NCBI GenBank assembly: GCA_036940085.1
Contig: JALLBK010000061.1
Span: 26,146 to 90,145 of the forward strand
DNA: 64,000 nt
Source of the DNA: Discostella pseudostelligera
Lineage: Eukaryota > Bacillariophyta > Thalassiosirophyceae > Thalassiosirales > Thalassiosiraceae
Direction: 5' to 3'
Positions 46,791 to 57,647 of this stretch are shown in pieces. The translations under genes were made by a program, and so were the position numbers. Position 1 is the stretch's first letter; the number at the start of each line of letters is the position of its first letter. The notes beneath the pieces are model-generated. The model was not told where the DNA came from. It made no database searches and saw nothing but the letters and a program-made list of their open reading frames with translations.

Positions 46791-47879
46791 TCATTCCGGC
46801 ATGACATTGTCAGGAACAAATGTCAAATCATTCATTCGTGCAATCCCATCCAAACCAGTCTCATACATTTCATGCAGCCGGACTAAGGATTGATAGACAT
46901 TCTGTCGTCGTTGCAATAGTTTTTGATTCTCGAGTTTGTTTTGTGCTAATTGTTGTTGAAGTTGAGTGAGATATTCTTGTTTGCTTGATGGTGTTGGTGT
47001 TGTATAGTTGTTGGTGGTGTTGGTGGTGGTGGCGGTGGTGGTGATGTTGGTAACGCCAGCTTGAATGTTGTCATGATCTCCCTGTCGATCACCGCCATCA
47101 GCACCATCAGCACCGTTCTCATCAGAAGTCTCACTTTTAACCCTCTTTGCATTCCTCTCTCCCCCATCTTTTTCATCGACATCATTTTCTTCCTCATCAT
47201 TATCCTCCAAACTGGTGAGATTGGTCTTCTTGACGCATAACAAAAGAGGTGGAACTATCCTATCCAAAACTGCCAGGTGCTCTTGTGGTGATTTCTTGTT
47301 GCCGCTGAGTGGGGAAGAAGGACGTGCATAGGCATGTAATATCGCCAAGGTGTCACTGGCACATCTACCAATGGGGTGGAATTTATCAATGCTGCTGGTG
47401 GCGGTGGCGGCTGTGCTCGGGGTATTGGTTTTGGAGGTAGCAGTGCTAGCAGGTGTAGCGGTGGTAGTGGTGGTGCTCGTTGTCGTCGAAGTGGTTTTGC
47501 CACCCACGATAATGGGACCGGTGCGCTGCGGTTTCTGTTGTTGTTGCTGCTGCTGCACTGGACGTGGTGGCTGCGGCACCGGCGCCGGAGCGGAGGCAAC
47601 TATTGGGGCAGAAACAGGGGGAGGTGCAACATTTGGCTGAAGCGGCGGAGGCGGCTGCTGCTGTTGAGACATCCTAGAGTGCTGCACGGGGACAAGCACT
47701 GGCACCGGCGGCAATGCGGGGTAGGAATGATGATGGTGGTGGTGTTGATGCTGATGCTGATGATGATACTGATGCTGACCAGCGACGTTGATTGGCACTG
47801 GCGGTGGTGGAGGTAGTGGAGGATAATAATGATGCGCCCCACCGCCGCCGCCCGCGCTGGGAGGATGAGGATAAGACAT
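46791..47879 (-). CDS. Pro/Gln/His-rich protein with C-terminal helical region
   Basis: From the ATG at 47879 the product is 362 residues, starting MSYPHPPSAGGGGGAHHYYP; an in-frame ATG at 47957 adds 26. The N-terminal two thirds are low-complexity Pro, Gln, His, Thr and Ala runs encoded by trinucleotide repeats. A more ordered part begins DKFHPIGRCASDTLAILHAY and includes LDRIVPPLLLCVKKTNLTSL, an acidic linker, and a C-terminal coiled coil (YLTQLQQQLAQNKLENQKLL). This is a common build for transcription-related proteins such as Mediator subunits, but I see no diagnostic motif and do not name it. Confidence 0.55.
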   Translation of the reverse strand: MSYPHPPSAGGGGGAHHYYPPLPPPPPVPINVAGQHQYHHQHQHQHHHHHHSYPALPPVPVLVPVQHSRMSQQQQPPPPLQPNVAPPPVSAPIVASAPAPVPQPPRPVQQQQQQQKPQRTGPIIVGGKTTSTTTSTTTTTATPASTATSKTNTPSTAATATSSIDKFHPIGRCASDTLAILHAYARPSSPLSGNKKSPQEHLAVLDRIVPPLLLCVKKTNLTSLEDNDEEENDVDEKDGGERNAKRVKSETSDENGADGADGGDRQGDHDNIQAGVTNITTTATTTNTTNNYTTPTPSSKQEYLTQLQQQLAQNKLENQKLLQRRQNVYQSLVRLHEMYETGLDGIARMNDLTFVPDNVMPE

Positions 47880-48445
47880 GGCTTTCGTATGGATCGTTGG
47901 GGGGAGAAACGAGAGGAGGAAGAAGCGGAAATGCACAAGATATCTCATGGTGACCACGCGCGAAAAGACAATCGATGGCGCTTGAATTGGCTTAGCGATA
48001 GTACTGTGTGTGGATTGGTACTAGATCCAACATCGCTAAAATTGGTGACACCGAAGCTACAACATCATTTCCACCACCGTCACAGTCACCATGCACGATG
48101 GCTGGCCCCATCCGCAATCATGCTATCTGCATGGACCATCCAATGGCTATGGCCTGCCAGCATCGCCTTATCCTTATCGTCACCACGACGAGGCTTCGCT
48201 TCACATCGTCGGACACGGACCCATCACCATCACCTATCACCTGCTACTATCCATCAACGTTGATTAATGATTATTAATGGTCCATGTGGTGATGTCCTTG
48301 TTGGTACCAAAGCATGAAGCGCAAGCGAGCATCGTCGAGATCGACATCGAGCAGCAGCAGGAGCAGGAGCAGGAGCAGGAGCAGTAGCAGTAGCAGTAGC
48401 AGTAGCAGCAGCAGTAGCAGCAGCAGCATCAGTCTGCTCCGAACC
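47880..48445. promoter_or_regulatory. Divergent promoter region with AGC microsatellite
   Basis: A 566-bp interval between the Pro/Gln-rich gene and the transporter, if the transporter starts at 48446. It contains no GGCGGGAA box. The last ~100 bp is an AGC/AGG-type trinucleotide run that could be 5' untranslated sequence. Confidence 0.3.
48341..48428. repeat. AGC/AGG trinucleotide microsatellite
   Basis: A run of AGC units interrupted by AGG and AGT. In the frame of the downstream transporter it would encode about 30 Ser/Arg residues after an ATG at 48314, but that frame then continues into a clear signal peptide at 48446, so the repeat is more likely untranslated. Confidence 0.7.
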
Positions 48446-50080
48446 ATGGTGAGGTCGTTGGCGCCGTTCCTGCTGCTGATCTCGCATTCGCCCATTTTTT
48501 ATTGCCAAGCATTCTGCCTTGAGCCACAGATGCGTCGCATCAACATCAATCCTCGTTGCCGTCTTCATTTGCACGGTAGACAACATCCATCATGTGCCTC
48601 CTACTGTCACCGGAAACAACTACTCATCCCGAAGCAACAACACCTCTTCATGACCACCTCCAACAACGACAATTCAGATCCGAATGATAATAGTGGAAGC
48701 ATCCTCGGTGCATCATTACTCTATGCAGGCACTGCCATTGGTGCTGGTGCTATTGCATTGCCCGCCGAGACGATAGGCGCTGGATTTGTACCGTCGACAT
48801 TTGGATTGGTGCTGTGTTGGATATTTACGTTTGTTACCTCGATGGTTACACTTGAGGCAAGTTGGCTTGCTTCCAGCTCCTCCTCCTCTGCATCAATGCG
48901 TAGCGAAAATAATGTCGTCGGTACTGACAATAACAACAGTGGTGGTGGCGGCGGTGGTGGTGGTGGCTTCCTCTCCTTCTCAAAAATGTCACTTGGAGTA
49001 CCAGGCGAAATCATTACCGCAACCTTGTTTTGGTTCCTCTTAACTGCCATAATTGTGGCATACACTGCCGAGGGTGGTCAATTGGTATCCAAATTGGTTC
49101 AAGAAGTGTTTGCATCTAAAGATGAGGATATCATTTTTCATCCAGTCATTGGATCGTTACTTTTTGCCTCCTTCTTTGCCACCTTGGCCAATTTTGGAAC
49201 TGCAAGTGTCGATGCCATCAATCGAATATTCGTATCGGGTTTAATTGTCACCTTCGTCCTGCTAGTGGGTGAATGTTTGCCATTAGTGCAAGCATCCAAC
49301 TTGCTATCGCACTCCGATTGGACGAAGTTATATCCACCGGTGATATCCATTGGAATACTCTCCCTGGGTGCACAGAATGTCGTGCCGACATTATTGCAAT
49401 ACTTGAAGAACGATCCGATTAAGACACGTCAGGCAATCTTCATTGGGAGTTTGGTACCGTTGATTCTCTACTTGATATGGGAAGCAATCTTTCTCGGAGT
49501 GGTGGATGCATCAACGATGGATGGGAGTACGGATGTGGATGTTATGTCGGTGCTACTCGGACAGATTGGTGGCGGTAGTGGTAGTGACAGTACAATCGTG
49601 TCTAACTTGGTAGAGGGCTTCTCCTTCTGTGCTATTGGATCGAGTATGGCAGGTGCATCTGTTTCACTTGTTGACTTCTTCCAAGATGGAATTACAATAT
49701 TATCCAACAATCGCGATGAGACATTAAATGATCATCAGTCGCTGGCAGTCCATAACGAGAAGAATTGGGATTCTTCAGGCAAAGTGAATTCACGAATACT
49801 AGCAACTTTTCTCGCGCTCGGACCACCTGTCATACTAGCGTATGCATATCCAAATATATTTCTTACCGCATTGGAAGAGGCGGGGTTGTTGGGTGGAGTA
49901 TCGCTGTATGGAATACTACCAGCCATAGCAATACTCTCTCTGCATCATTTCTCGTCGGATAAAGGACATGGGCAGTCAGACATTATGCCTGGAAGATTAG
50001 GAGGTGGTGAAATCGCTCTGATTGCGCTGGTCGTTGTGTCACTTGCTCTTATCCTACCTGAGGTCCGTGGTTTTATGTGA
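48446..50080 (+). CDS. Tryptophan/tyrosine permease-family transporter, plastid-type presequence
   Basis: Single-exon, 544 residues from the ATG at 48446. That start gives a signal peptide (MVRSLAPFLLLISHSPIFYC) ending CQAFCLEP, an ASAFAP-like site, followed by a basic transit region; starting at 48314 would bury it behind ~44 Ser/Arg residues. The membrane part begins GSILGASLLYAGTAIGAGAI, the hallmark first helix of PF03222 (aromatic amino acid/H+ symporters), and has about 11 helices, including LSLGAQNVVPTLLQYL and ENVEG-type SNLVEGFSFCAIGSSMAGAS. A Gly/Ser/Asn linker (about 48880-48972) is inserted after helix 2. It probably moves aromatic amino acids across a plastid envelope membrane. 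Confidence 0.82.
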   Translation: MVRSLAPFLLLISHSPIFYCQAFCLEPQMRRININPRCRLHLHGRQHPSCASYCHRKQLLIPKQQHLFMTTSNNDNSDPNDNSGSILGASLLYAGTAIGAGAIALPAETIGAGFVPSTFGLVLCWIFTFVTSMVTLEASWLASSSSSSASMRSENNVVGTDNNNSGGGGGGGGGFLSFSKMSLGVPGEIITATLFWFLLTAIIVAYTAEGGQLVSKLVQEVFASKDEDIIFHPVIGSLLFASFFATLANFGTASVDAINRIFVSGLIVTFVLLVGECLPLVQASNLLSHSDWTKLYPPVISIGILSLGAQNVVPTLLQYLKNDPIKTRQAIFIGSLVPLILYLIWEAIFLGVVDASTMDGSTDVDVMSVLLGQIGGGSGSDSTIVSNLVEGFSFCAIGSSMAGASVSLVDFFQDGITILSNNRDETLNDHQSLAVHNEKNWDSSGKVNSRILATFLALGPPVILAYAYPNIFLTALEEAGLLGGVSLYGILPAIAILSLHHFSSDKGHGQSDIMPGRLGGGEIALIALVVVSLALILPEVRGFM

Positions 50081-50511
50081 TTCAATCCAACTGCGGTGAT
50101 GCCAATCTGACATATAATATAGTTCAGCATCGTGTTGCCAATCTCAGCACTGCACTGCAGTGTTCTTCGATATTCATATGGATGCAAGGGCAAGGCAAAG
50201 TGCCGCCATGCATGAAGAATGATGATGGTCCATTGCACAGTCTCTTCCACGTGTAATTGCCAGATGGCCAAGCTGGTCATACGCAGTCGCCACTGGAGAT
50301 ATGTAAGGATGCCTTGTGTGGCGGGAAAATTTTAGCGGGAAGATTGTGGCGGGAGTTCCAACCGGACGAATGGCAGGCGGAGACTCCCGTATACATTGTG
50401 CCTTCGTTTGCCGCCTGCCGCCATGCCATGTTGTGTCCGCACTGTAGCATGACCATGGGATTTTGCCAGCAGTATGGTAGCGTAGAATAATACTCCTACA
50501 ATCCATCAACA
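50081..50511. promoter_or_regulatory. EMC3 promoter with clustered GCGGGA boxes
   Basis: In 431 bp upstream of EMC3, GTGGCGGGAAAATTTTAGCGGG (about 50318-50339) and GTGGCGGGAGTTCC (50346) give three E2F-like boxes within 40 bp, and CCACGTGTAA lies near 50248. No gene is supported. Confidence 0.45.
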
Positions 50512-51671
50512 ATGCCCCTTGCACACAGTAACATGGCCTCCTCCTCCTCTCCATCCGATCCACTCGTCCGCACGACGCAGACCCTGCTCCTAGACTCGCA
50601 AATCCGTGATTGGGTCGTCTTACCCCTCCTCGTCATTATGATCGCCGCAGGTCTCCTACGCACCCACGTCGGTCGATTATTACGTCCACCACCCAAACCT
50701 ATATCCCACATTGATGCTCGTGCCAAGAGTGCGTTACTTCGGATTTCACGATTGAGGGGTGGTTCGGGGGGATATATTTCCAAAAATCATTGGGAGGCAC
50801 GAAGGTTAGCGTGGAGTGCACGGGAGGGTTCGAGTTCGAATAACAATACTACAACGGGATGGTTGCGGCAGGAGGCAACGTTGGCCGAAGCAGAGAAAAA
50901 GGCGTTGGATGCATTGCAAAAGTCAGACAATGGGGGGAGCAATGTCAATGATCCGCTTACTGCGGCGATGCTTCCTGGGATGGATCCAAGTACCATGATG
51001 GTAAGAGACAACGCTATACGGCGAGGAGACGTGATATCTCATGACTTGCAAAAAAATAATGGATCGGAAAGTCTCATTTTACTAACTTTTTATCTGAACT
51101 ATCTTGGATAATATCATTTTAGGATGGAATGAAAGGCAACATGGCAGCCATGGTACAAAATATGGTCATTATGCAGGGAATCTCGCATTTCTTCCGTGGC
51201 TTCGTTTTAGTCAAAGTACCATTCCCCCTAACGCGCGGATTCAAACAAATGTTCCAACGGGGGTTGTTTGACTTGACAACATTGGATACGAGCTATGTGA
51301 GCAGTGTCAGTTGGTACTTCTTAGTAATGTTTGGTCTGCGTGCATTTTTTCGACTTGCCCTGGGAGAGCCATTGCAAGAGGAGGTGGAGGGCAATGAAAT
51401 ACAAAAAGAATTAGGTTTGGATTATGGTGGACCACCGGGAGGACAATTTGATGCACCGAAGGTTCTGATTACCGAGGCAGATAATTTGGAATTGATGAAT
51501 GTTCGATCGCGTAGATTCAAATTGGAAGATGCGGAGAAGAAGTTACTTGGCAAGAGATATCCGAAGAAGAAGAAATTAGTGAAGGGCGGTGAAGAAGATG
51601 TATTGTTTGGATTGTCGTCTGGGAAGAATAAGACATCGTCTTCGTCGATACGAAACAAGAAAAAAGACTAA
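50512..51671 (+). CDS. EMC3: ER membrane protein complex subunit 3
   Basis: Exons 50512-51000 and 51123-51671 join in phase 0 over a 122-nt intron (ATGATG|GTAAGA to TTTTAG|GATGG) and give 345 residues. EMC3 signatures are LLLDSQIRDWVVLPLLVIMI at the start, the junction region DPSTMMDGMKGNMAAMVQNM, and MQGISHFFRGFVLVKVPFPL followed by LTRGFKQMFQRG and a third helix VSSVSWYFLVMFGLRAFFRL. EMC3 is an Oxa1/YidC-type insertase subunit of the EMC that inserts tail-anchored and multi-pass proteins into the ER. A Ser-rich loop between TM1 and TM2 is longer than in animals. Either Met1 or Met8 could start the protein. Confidence 0.93.
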
Positions 51672-52266
51672 GTAAATAGGTACATAATGAGCTCCTTCTC
51701 AATGAATGCCCACTGGCATGCAAACTGATACTGCTGACAAACGTGGAACGTGGCTGTAACTTAAATCCATTTGCCTGCAACCTTCAACTGCATTTACCGC
51801 CATTGATTATTCAATCTTGCTCGAGAGATCACTTCCGCTACACTGCGGCGTCAGTCTTCAGTCTTCACTCTCTCGTCAGCTCTCTTCTCTCTCGAGACTC
51901 CTGTCAAAAGTAGTACATTCTACCACGCGAAGGTAAATTTCAGCCACGTGTAAGCTCATTCGATGTCTCCCGCCCGCCATCCAACTGTTCGTTCATCTGT
52001 CTCCCGCCAAAATCTTTGCGATCTTTGTGTCTCCCGCCATTTTTGCCGAAAGATTCTCACACCAATCACCGCACAAAATCAAGGCGTCAATGACCCGCCG
52101 ACATGAAGAAGCCAAACATCATGAACTCGATGCATCATCAAACACTTCAACGTCGACGGCTCTGATAGGGAGCAATATCAATCTGGTCTCATAATCTAAT
52201 CTTCTGGGTGCATCAATCTGTTTGGCTGCATCACTATCATCACTTCCACCGCGGGCGATTCGAACC
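51672..52266. promoter_or_regulatory. EMC3 3' flank and isocitrate lyase promoter
   Basis: A 595-bp interval. TCTCCCGCCCGCC (about 51966), GTCTCCCGCCAAAATC (51999) and GTCTCCCGCCATTTTTGCCG (52029) are three E2F-like boxes in tandem, with CCACGTGTAAG near 51954 and ATCTTTG words between them. It closely resembles the promoters near 44.3 kb and 36.9 kb. No gene is seen. Confidence 0.45.
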
Positions 52267-54488
52267 ATGTCGTCGAAACCATCCGCACCAAAAGTCCCCC
52301 GGGGGCTACGAGTTCTGAATAAGCCGTCCGCAATGGCAGCCGAGACGAATGTTCAGGCAGAGCGTTCAGCGCTCATGAAGGAAATTGCTCAAATCGAGCA
52401 ATGGTGGCGTGATCCTCGTTGGAAGGGAACTACGCGGACTTATTCTGGTGCGTTTGTTGGTTTGATACGACATGTTGATGACATGCATTTTCGGCGTCTA
52501 ACTTTCGTCACTCTCACTACCACCTTTACATTAACGAACAGCCGCTGAAGTGGCCTCGCTCCGTCCTTCCACCGCGGCTCGCTCCTCTGGTATCATGTCA
52601 CCCAAATGTTCCTACTCCAACACATCATCTCGCAAACTCTACTCGCTCCTAACGTCACTCCATAACGTTGGCGGATATTCTCACACATTTGGTGCTTTGG
52701 ATCCTGTCCAGGTGGTCCAAATGGCTCCACGTGAGTTATTTGATAGTCGTCGGGCTTGATGAGTTCTTTGACTGTGTTTCAGATCTAATAGCACATATTT
52801 GGTTTTGTCGTCTGTTTTTTGGTAACGCAGATTTGAGTAGTATTTACATCAGCGGATGGCAATGCTCGAGTACTGCGAGTAGTACTAATGAACCAGGGCC
52901 GGATTTTGCTGATTACCCGATGGATACGGTGCCAAAGAAATGTAAGTTCATCATGTTCAGTACTTGCCTAAACTTCTACGAGCAATACTTTCTTATTCTA
53001 ATTTACAATGTATTATTCATATCTTGTGGAACCCTCCCAGGCGATCAACTCGTTCGTGCTCAGCTGCATCATGATCGTCGTCAGAACGAAGAACGCGCCT
53101 CGGCCATTATCGCTGGCCAGAATCCCGGTCCAAAGGTCGACTACCTTACCCCCATCATTGCGGATGGTGACACTGGCCACGGTGGCTTGAGCGCTGTGAT
53201 GAAACTAGTCAAGCTCTTCGTGGAGGCAGGTGCGGCGGGAGTGCACTTTGAGGACCAGAAGCCTGGAACGAAGAAGTGTGGTCACATGTAAGTGTTGTGA
53301 ATTTCGCTATCGAATCATTAGTTGTGATCTGTAATAATGTCCCATTTCTCACATCATTGGTGCCCTAAATTGCCAACTCGTACTTCCTTTGACCGACATA
53401 CAGGGGTGGCAAAGTATTAGTATCAACCCAAGAACATGTTGACCGTTTGGTCGCGGCTCGTCTAGCTGCAGATGTTTTGGGCGTCGAGATGATAATTGTG
53501 GCAAGGACGGATGCAGAGGCTGCTACATTGCTTGATTGCAATTACGATGGAAGGGACCATCCTTTCATCATTGGCGCAACTGTCCCTGGCTCCATTTCGC
53601 TTAGTGATGCAATTGCCAACGCCACCGCATCTGGCGGTGGGGATGTTGCCAGCATCGAAAAGGAATGGACGGCAAAAGCTCGTCCCATGACATTCGGCGA
53701 GGCTGTATTGGATAAGATTCATTCCTTGCCTATTGATGAAGGTAGGAAGCGAAGCATGATCAGTAGGTGGGAAGCGAGTGATCCTGATTCGTTGAGCAAT
53801 GGTGCTGCACACCGCGTTGCTGACTCTATCTTTGGGAAGAAGAATTCAATCTATTTTGACTGGGAGGCGTGTCGTGTTCGAGAGGGCTACTATCGCATTA
53901 AGCCTGGCATTGAGTACTGCATTCGTCGTGGACGTGCCTATGCTCCTTATGCAGACTTGATTTGGATGGAGACGGTAAGCATGGTTCTTTATCTTCATCG
54001 TTGTGAAGCTCTCAAGGTTTGATATCTAATCATTTGTACACTTGATGCATCAGGCTGTGCCGGGTATTCCAGATGCCCGCAAGTTCTCCGAGGGTGTTAA
54101 GAAAGTATACCCTAACCAGATGCTTGCTTACAATCTAAGTCCCAGCTTCAACTGGGATGCGTCGGGAATGTCTGATCAAGAGTTGGCTCGCTTCAATGAT
54201 GACCTCGGAAAGCTTGGCTATGCATGGCAGTTTATCACCTTGGCTGGATTCCACTCCAACGGTCTCATCGTGACCAAGCTTGCCCGTTCCTTTGGAGATA
54301 GAGGTATGCTCGCCTATGTCCAAGATATCCAACGACAAGAGAAAAAGGAAGAGGTGGAACTATTGAAGCATCAGAAATGGAGCGGTGCAGAGCTTGTAGA
54401 TCGTATGGTAAATGTGGCTAGCGGTGGACAATCATCTACTGCAGCGATGGGGGCAGGGGTCACTGAGGATCAGTTTTCAAAGCATTGA
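52267..54488 (+). CDS. ICL: Isocitrate lyase
   Basis: Six exons: 52267-52447, 52542-52730, 52831-52941, 53041-53287, 53404-53974 and 54054-54488; all introns are GT-AG and 79-116 nt. The product is 577 residues. Isocitrate lyase cleaves isocitrate to succinate and glyoxylate, the first step of the glyoxylate cycle. Landmarks are [20 protein letters not shown] at the start, [20 protein letters not shown], the substrate region [11 protein letters not shown], the active-site KKCGH (residues 238-242), and [18 protein letters not shown]. The N-terminus ([20 protein letters not shown]) is basic and acid-free, compatible with mitochondrial import. The C-terminus ends SKH, which is not a canonical peroxisomal SKL. 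Confidence 0.93.
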
Positions 54489-54762
54489 GTTGGTCGAGAG
54501 CAGTTCAAATCTTCGATATCGTATTGAAATTATTTCAATGAATAGTAGTTACGTTTCTATTGTGCTTGTAATTTTCGTGACAGCATGCAATAGAACCCGA
54601 TAGGCAGTAGTGGCGACGTCTGTAGCAGTTACATGATGTGAAACGTATTCCAACGAAGCAATTCAACCCTCACATCACTCGGTGCCTCTCGTATCGTTGG
54701 CAATACCCAAATCACGTGGCACGAAGATGATATCATTATCAAACACTCTGATAGGTATTCCG

Positions 54763-55527
54763 TCATTCCTCTGATTGTTTTTGTCGCTTGGACAATTGTC
54801 CTGGATCAGCATGCATGGCACTACATTGCCAAGGAGGAATCACGAGCTGAACTTGCCCATCTTCCGCAACCGTAGCAATTTGATCAAACACTGCCGATCT
54901 CAAATCGTCGATGTCCCACTTTGCCCTATCATCATTATCATCCATATATCGCCTTGCAAGTGTAACGCGATTGCCAACACGAAGCCAGCCGACAGAGATA
55001 AACTTCCCAAATTCATTCTCCCCTCGCGCAAGTACCATATTCTGGACTTGGTCATGAAGTTTGCCCGTCCAGCGTAATGATGGAGAAAAGAAGTATATAT
55101 CATGCCTATCGTCTTTGTGTTGTTTTTTCTCATCACCTTCACCCAGTTCATATCCGGAGCCTCCGATCATAGCAACTCGGTGGAGGGAGGATGTATCACC
55201 TCCGATTTTCTGTGAACCGTCCTTTGCATCGCTATCTTCACATGATTTTCCCATGAAGGCAACGCCCTCAACATTGAATGAATGTTCCGATGCCACGTAC
55301 TCATCAAAAGCTCCACGTTTCGGAGTAGGCACCTTCGTCGCGTCGTCAGAATCGCAACCTACCCATGTGCCGTTCCACTGCACGTCGTTCGGCTTGTCTA
55401 CTTTCTCCACCCCCTCACCGCCGTCCCCGTCGCCGTCGCCATGATCGTCTTTCTTCTCATCCTTGTCAATCAAACTGACGATTCCATCCCAGACGAAAAG
55501 AGTATCTCTCCAGTTATTGTTTGCCAT
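54763..55527 (-). CDS. Acidic protein of unknown family, 254 residues
   Basis: Single-exon from an ATG at 55527. It opens NNNWRDTLFVWDGIVSLIDK and has an Asp/Gly/Glu-rich insertion (about residues 25-42). WNGTWVGCDSDDA, ASEHSFNVEGVAFMGKSCED, HDIYFFSPSLRWTGKLHDQV and GKFISVGWLRVGNRVTLARR look like beta strands with conserved Trp and Gly, suggesting a compact beta-rich domain. The C-terminus ends SKRQKQSEE. I recognise no family or targeting signal. It lies between isocitrate lyase and the desaturase. Confidence 0.6.
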   Translation of the reverse strand: MANNNWRDTLFVWDGIVSLIDKDEKKDDHGDGDGDGGEGVEKVDKPNDVQWNGTWVGCDSDDATKVPTPKRGAFDEYVASEHSFNVEGVAFMGKSCEDSDAKDGSQKIGGDTSSLHRVAMIGGSGYELGEGDEKKQHKDDRHDIYFFSPSLRWTGKLHDQVQNMVLARGENEFGKFISVGWLRVGNRVTLARRYMDDNDDRAKWDIDDLRSAVFDQIATVAEDGQVQLVIPPWQCSAMHADPGQLSKRQKQSEE

Positions 55528-55887
55528 GATTATTGACGGACTTTCGACTTGGTATTGGTATCCATTGCCAATTGCCGATTGCCGGAATGTGTCGGTGACA
55601 CGAAGAAGATATTCTTCACTCTTTAACTTTCACCTTCAACATCCATCTATCGATGGAGAGGGAAGAAGATGATGGTTCGCATAGATTCGCATGAAATTCA
55701 GCGATATTATCAACAGTGGAGTAGTACAAGATGTCGCCAAATTAAATTCATGCCGGTTCATCTGACTTCTCCTGCCAGGATGCATACCATCGAAGAATCG
55801 ATGCAATCCATTCTGTGTGTAGATATCATGCATTGCAGCAAAAGCCATATTCATTGACAATATAAAATACATTCCTTAGTAAGAATA
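55528..55887. other. Intergenic, promoter side of the unknown acidic gene
   Basis: These 360 bases follow the desaturase stop and precede the unknown gene's start, both on the minus strand. The sequence is AT-rich and holds no supported gene or motif cluster. Confidence 0.35.
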
Positions 55888-57647
55888 CTATGTTGCTTTT
55901 ACAGGCCTCTTCTCCATCTCCAAAGTGTGCGCAACATGCCTCTCCATCGCGTCCAAGTAACCTGCTGCGTGATTGTAGGGTACTCCATACTTCTCGCAAA
56001 TTTGCTTTACACCCACTGATAGCGCAGGGAGATGGCAATGATTGATATTGGGAAATAGATGATGTTCAATTTGATAATTCAGCCCACCCGAGAAGTAGTA
56101 ACAAAATAGGCTTCCATTGCCAAAGTTTTGTGCAGTGACCACTTGGTGTTTGTAAAAGTTGGTGTTCGATGCATGTGCGCAATGATTGGTAAGATGATTG
56201 ATCTGGGTATTTACCATGAAGCACACGCTGAGTATAGCACCTGGCAGTGATGCCCAGATGAATGCTTTCCAGAGCGGGAAACGAAGGTATGGCCACACGT
56301 GCATAATGAATATGTACCCCATCCTTCCCAGAATGTGCGCCACAAGCCGTGGCCTCGACAAGGATGAATATGGAACAACATTGTTGTATGACATTTTGAG
56401 ATTGGCCTTGATATCATTCAACAGCGATAGACCGATCCCAAGTGCCACCGACCAAACAAATAATACACGATGCCATTGCGCCTGTCCGACATGAGTTGGT
56501 TTCCACTTTATGCTCTGGTGTTCTCTCATCAACTGCGGTGCGTGGGCTAAATCTGGATCTTTGTGATCCAAATTTGGATAGGCGTGATGACCAATCACGT
56601 GTTCATGATACCACATCCATGGACTGGAATAGTACGGAAAGAGGTAGGGCAACCATGCATTCACTCTCCAATCGGTACTAAGACTAAAGTGAAGACCATC
56701 ATGCCAGTAATTGACTGCCGTTACCCACGCCAATAGCGGTGTCACTAAAATGAATGCCCAGTTACCATTGATGTACCATGGCAATGTACCAAAGAAGCAC
56801 GTCATCAATGATAGTATGAGCATCCACCGAGCCGGCGTCGCCTTGGCCGCTTGAGTCAAACTCACTCCTCTCCTCTTTGAAATATCGGAGAAATAATCGT
56901 GCACCAATTCTTTCAATTCGGTAACGAACTTGTCATTCTCAATTCCATCCCAGTTGTAATATCCATCATCGGTCGGATCCATCAATCTACACCCTCGTTC
57001 ATCGCTCACATCCTTAATTGGGATTTCATATTTGGATAAAATCTTCATCAACATTGTCCGAGACAAGAAGGGATGATGTGATTCAAACAATGCTGTACCA
57101 TCCCGTTGATGGATGAGAGATAGGGCAATGGGACCACCGGGATGTTCGAAGGTGGTGAGATCGTACCACTTTTTATGTATGCGCGTGATGAGACGATCGG
57201 ATGATTTATTTGTTCGATGTACGGGAGATTTGGCTTCCGTGAATATGTATGGACCGTAGTGTCGGATGATCTGAGAGAGCCGAGGTGAGGATGAACACAA
57301 GAGTTGGACAATGAAAGAAGTTTTCGAACCAACAATGATGAGCGGTGCAAGTGTGACATACAAAGCAACAAGAATTCAGCCTTGATATATATGTGTGCAT
57401 AAGGCATTCGATAGAGTAGATTTCAACTCACCCAACTAATTGCATGCAATGCAGACACCACACCTATGCAAAGAATTAATGCATCGTAATCTAAAGTGGG
57501 GCCGATGATCTCAGCGGATGATGGCTTAGTCTCGATGTTGATGAGTGGCGATTTCATCATGGCATTGAATTCGTTGCCGCCGACGCCGACGCCAATGTCT
57601 CCACCGCAAGTTAATGGTGAGCTGCAGCTCATATTGGAGGAAACCAT
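55888..57647 (-). CDS. Front-end fatty acid desaturase with N-terminal cytochrome b5 domain
   Basis: Exons 57647-57432 and 57270-55888 are separated by a 161-nt intron (TTGG|GTGAGT to CTCTCAG|ATC; the minus strand has no other AG in the last ~100 nt before that site) and give 532 residues. A hydrophobic N-terminal segment (ALILCIGVVSALHA) precedes a cytochrome b5-like domain with HPGG at 115-118 and a second heme His near 137. Three His boxes follow: HDGLH (262-266), HVIGHH (296-301) and QIEHH (472-476); the Gln in the last box marks front-end enzymes. These desaturate acyl chains between the carboxyl end and an existing double bond (delta-4, -5, -6, -8 or -11) using cytochrome b5 electrons, in ER or plastid membranes. 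Regioselectivity cannot be read here. Confidence 0.9.

Noticed and set aside
48314..48445. Ser/Arg-rich N-terminal extension of the Trp/Tyr permease
   Set aside because: It is an AGC microsatellite; starting at 48446 yields a clean signal peptide with an ASAFAP-like site, which a leading basic Ser run would abolish.
55636..55872. 78-codon minus-strand frame upstream of the unknown acidic gene
   Set aside because: AT-rich, no domain, and it ends in the 3' flank of the desaturase; consistent with chance.
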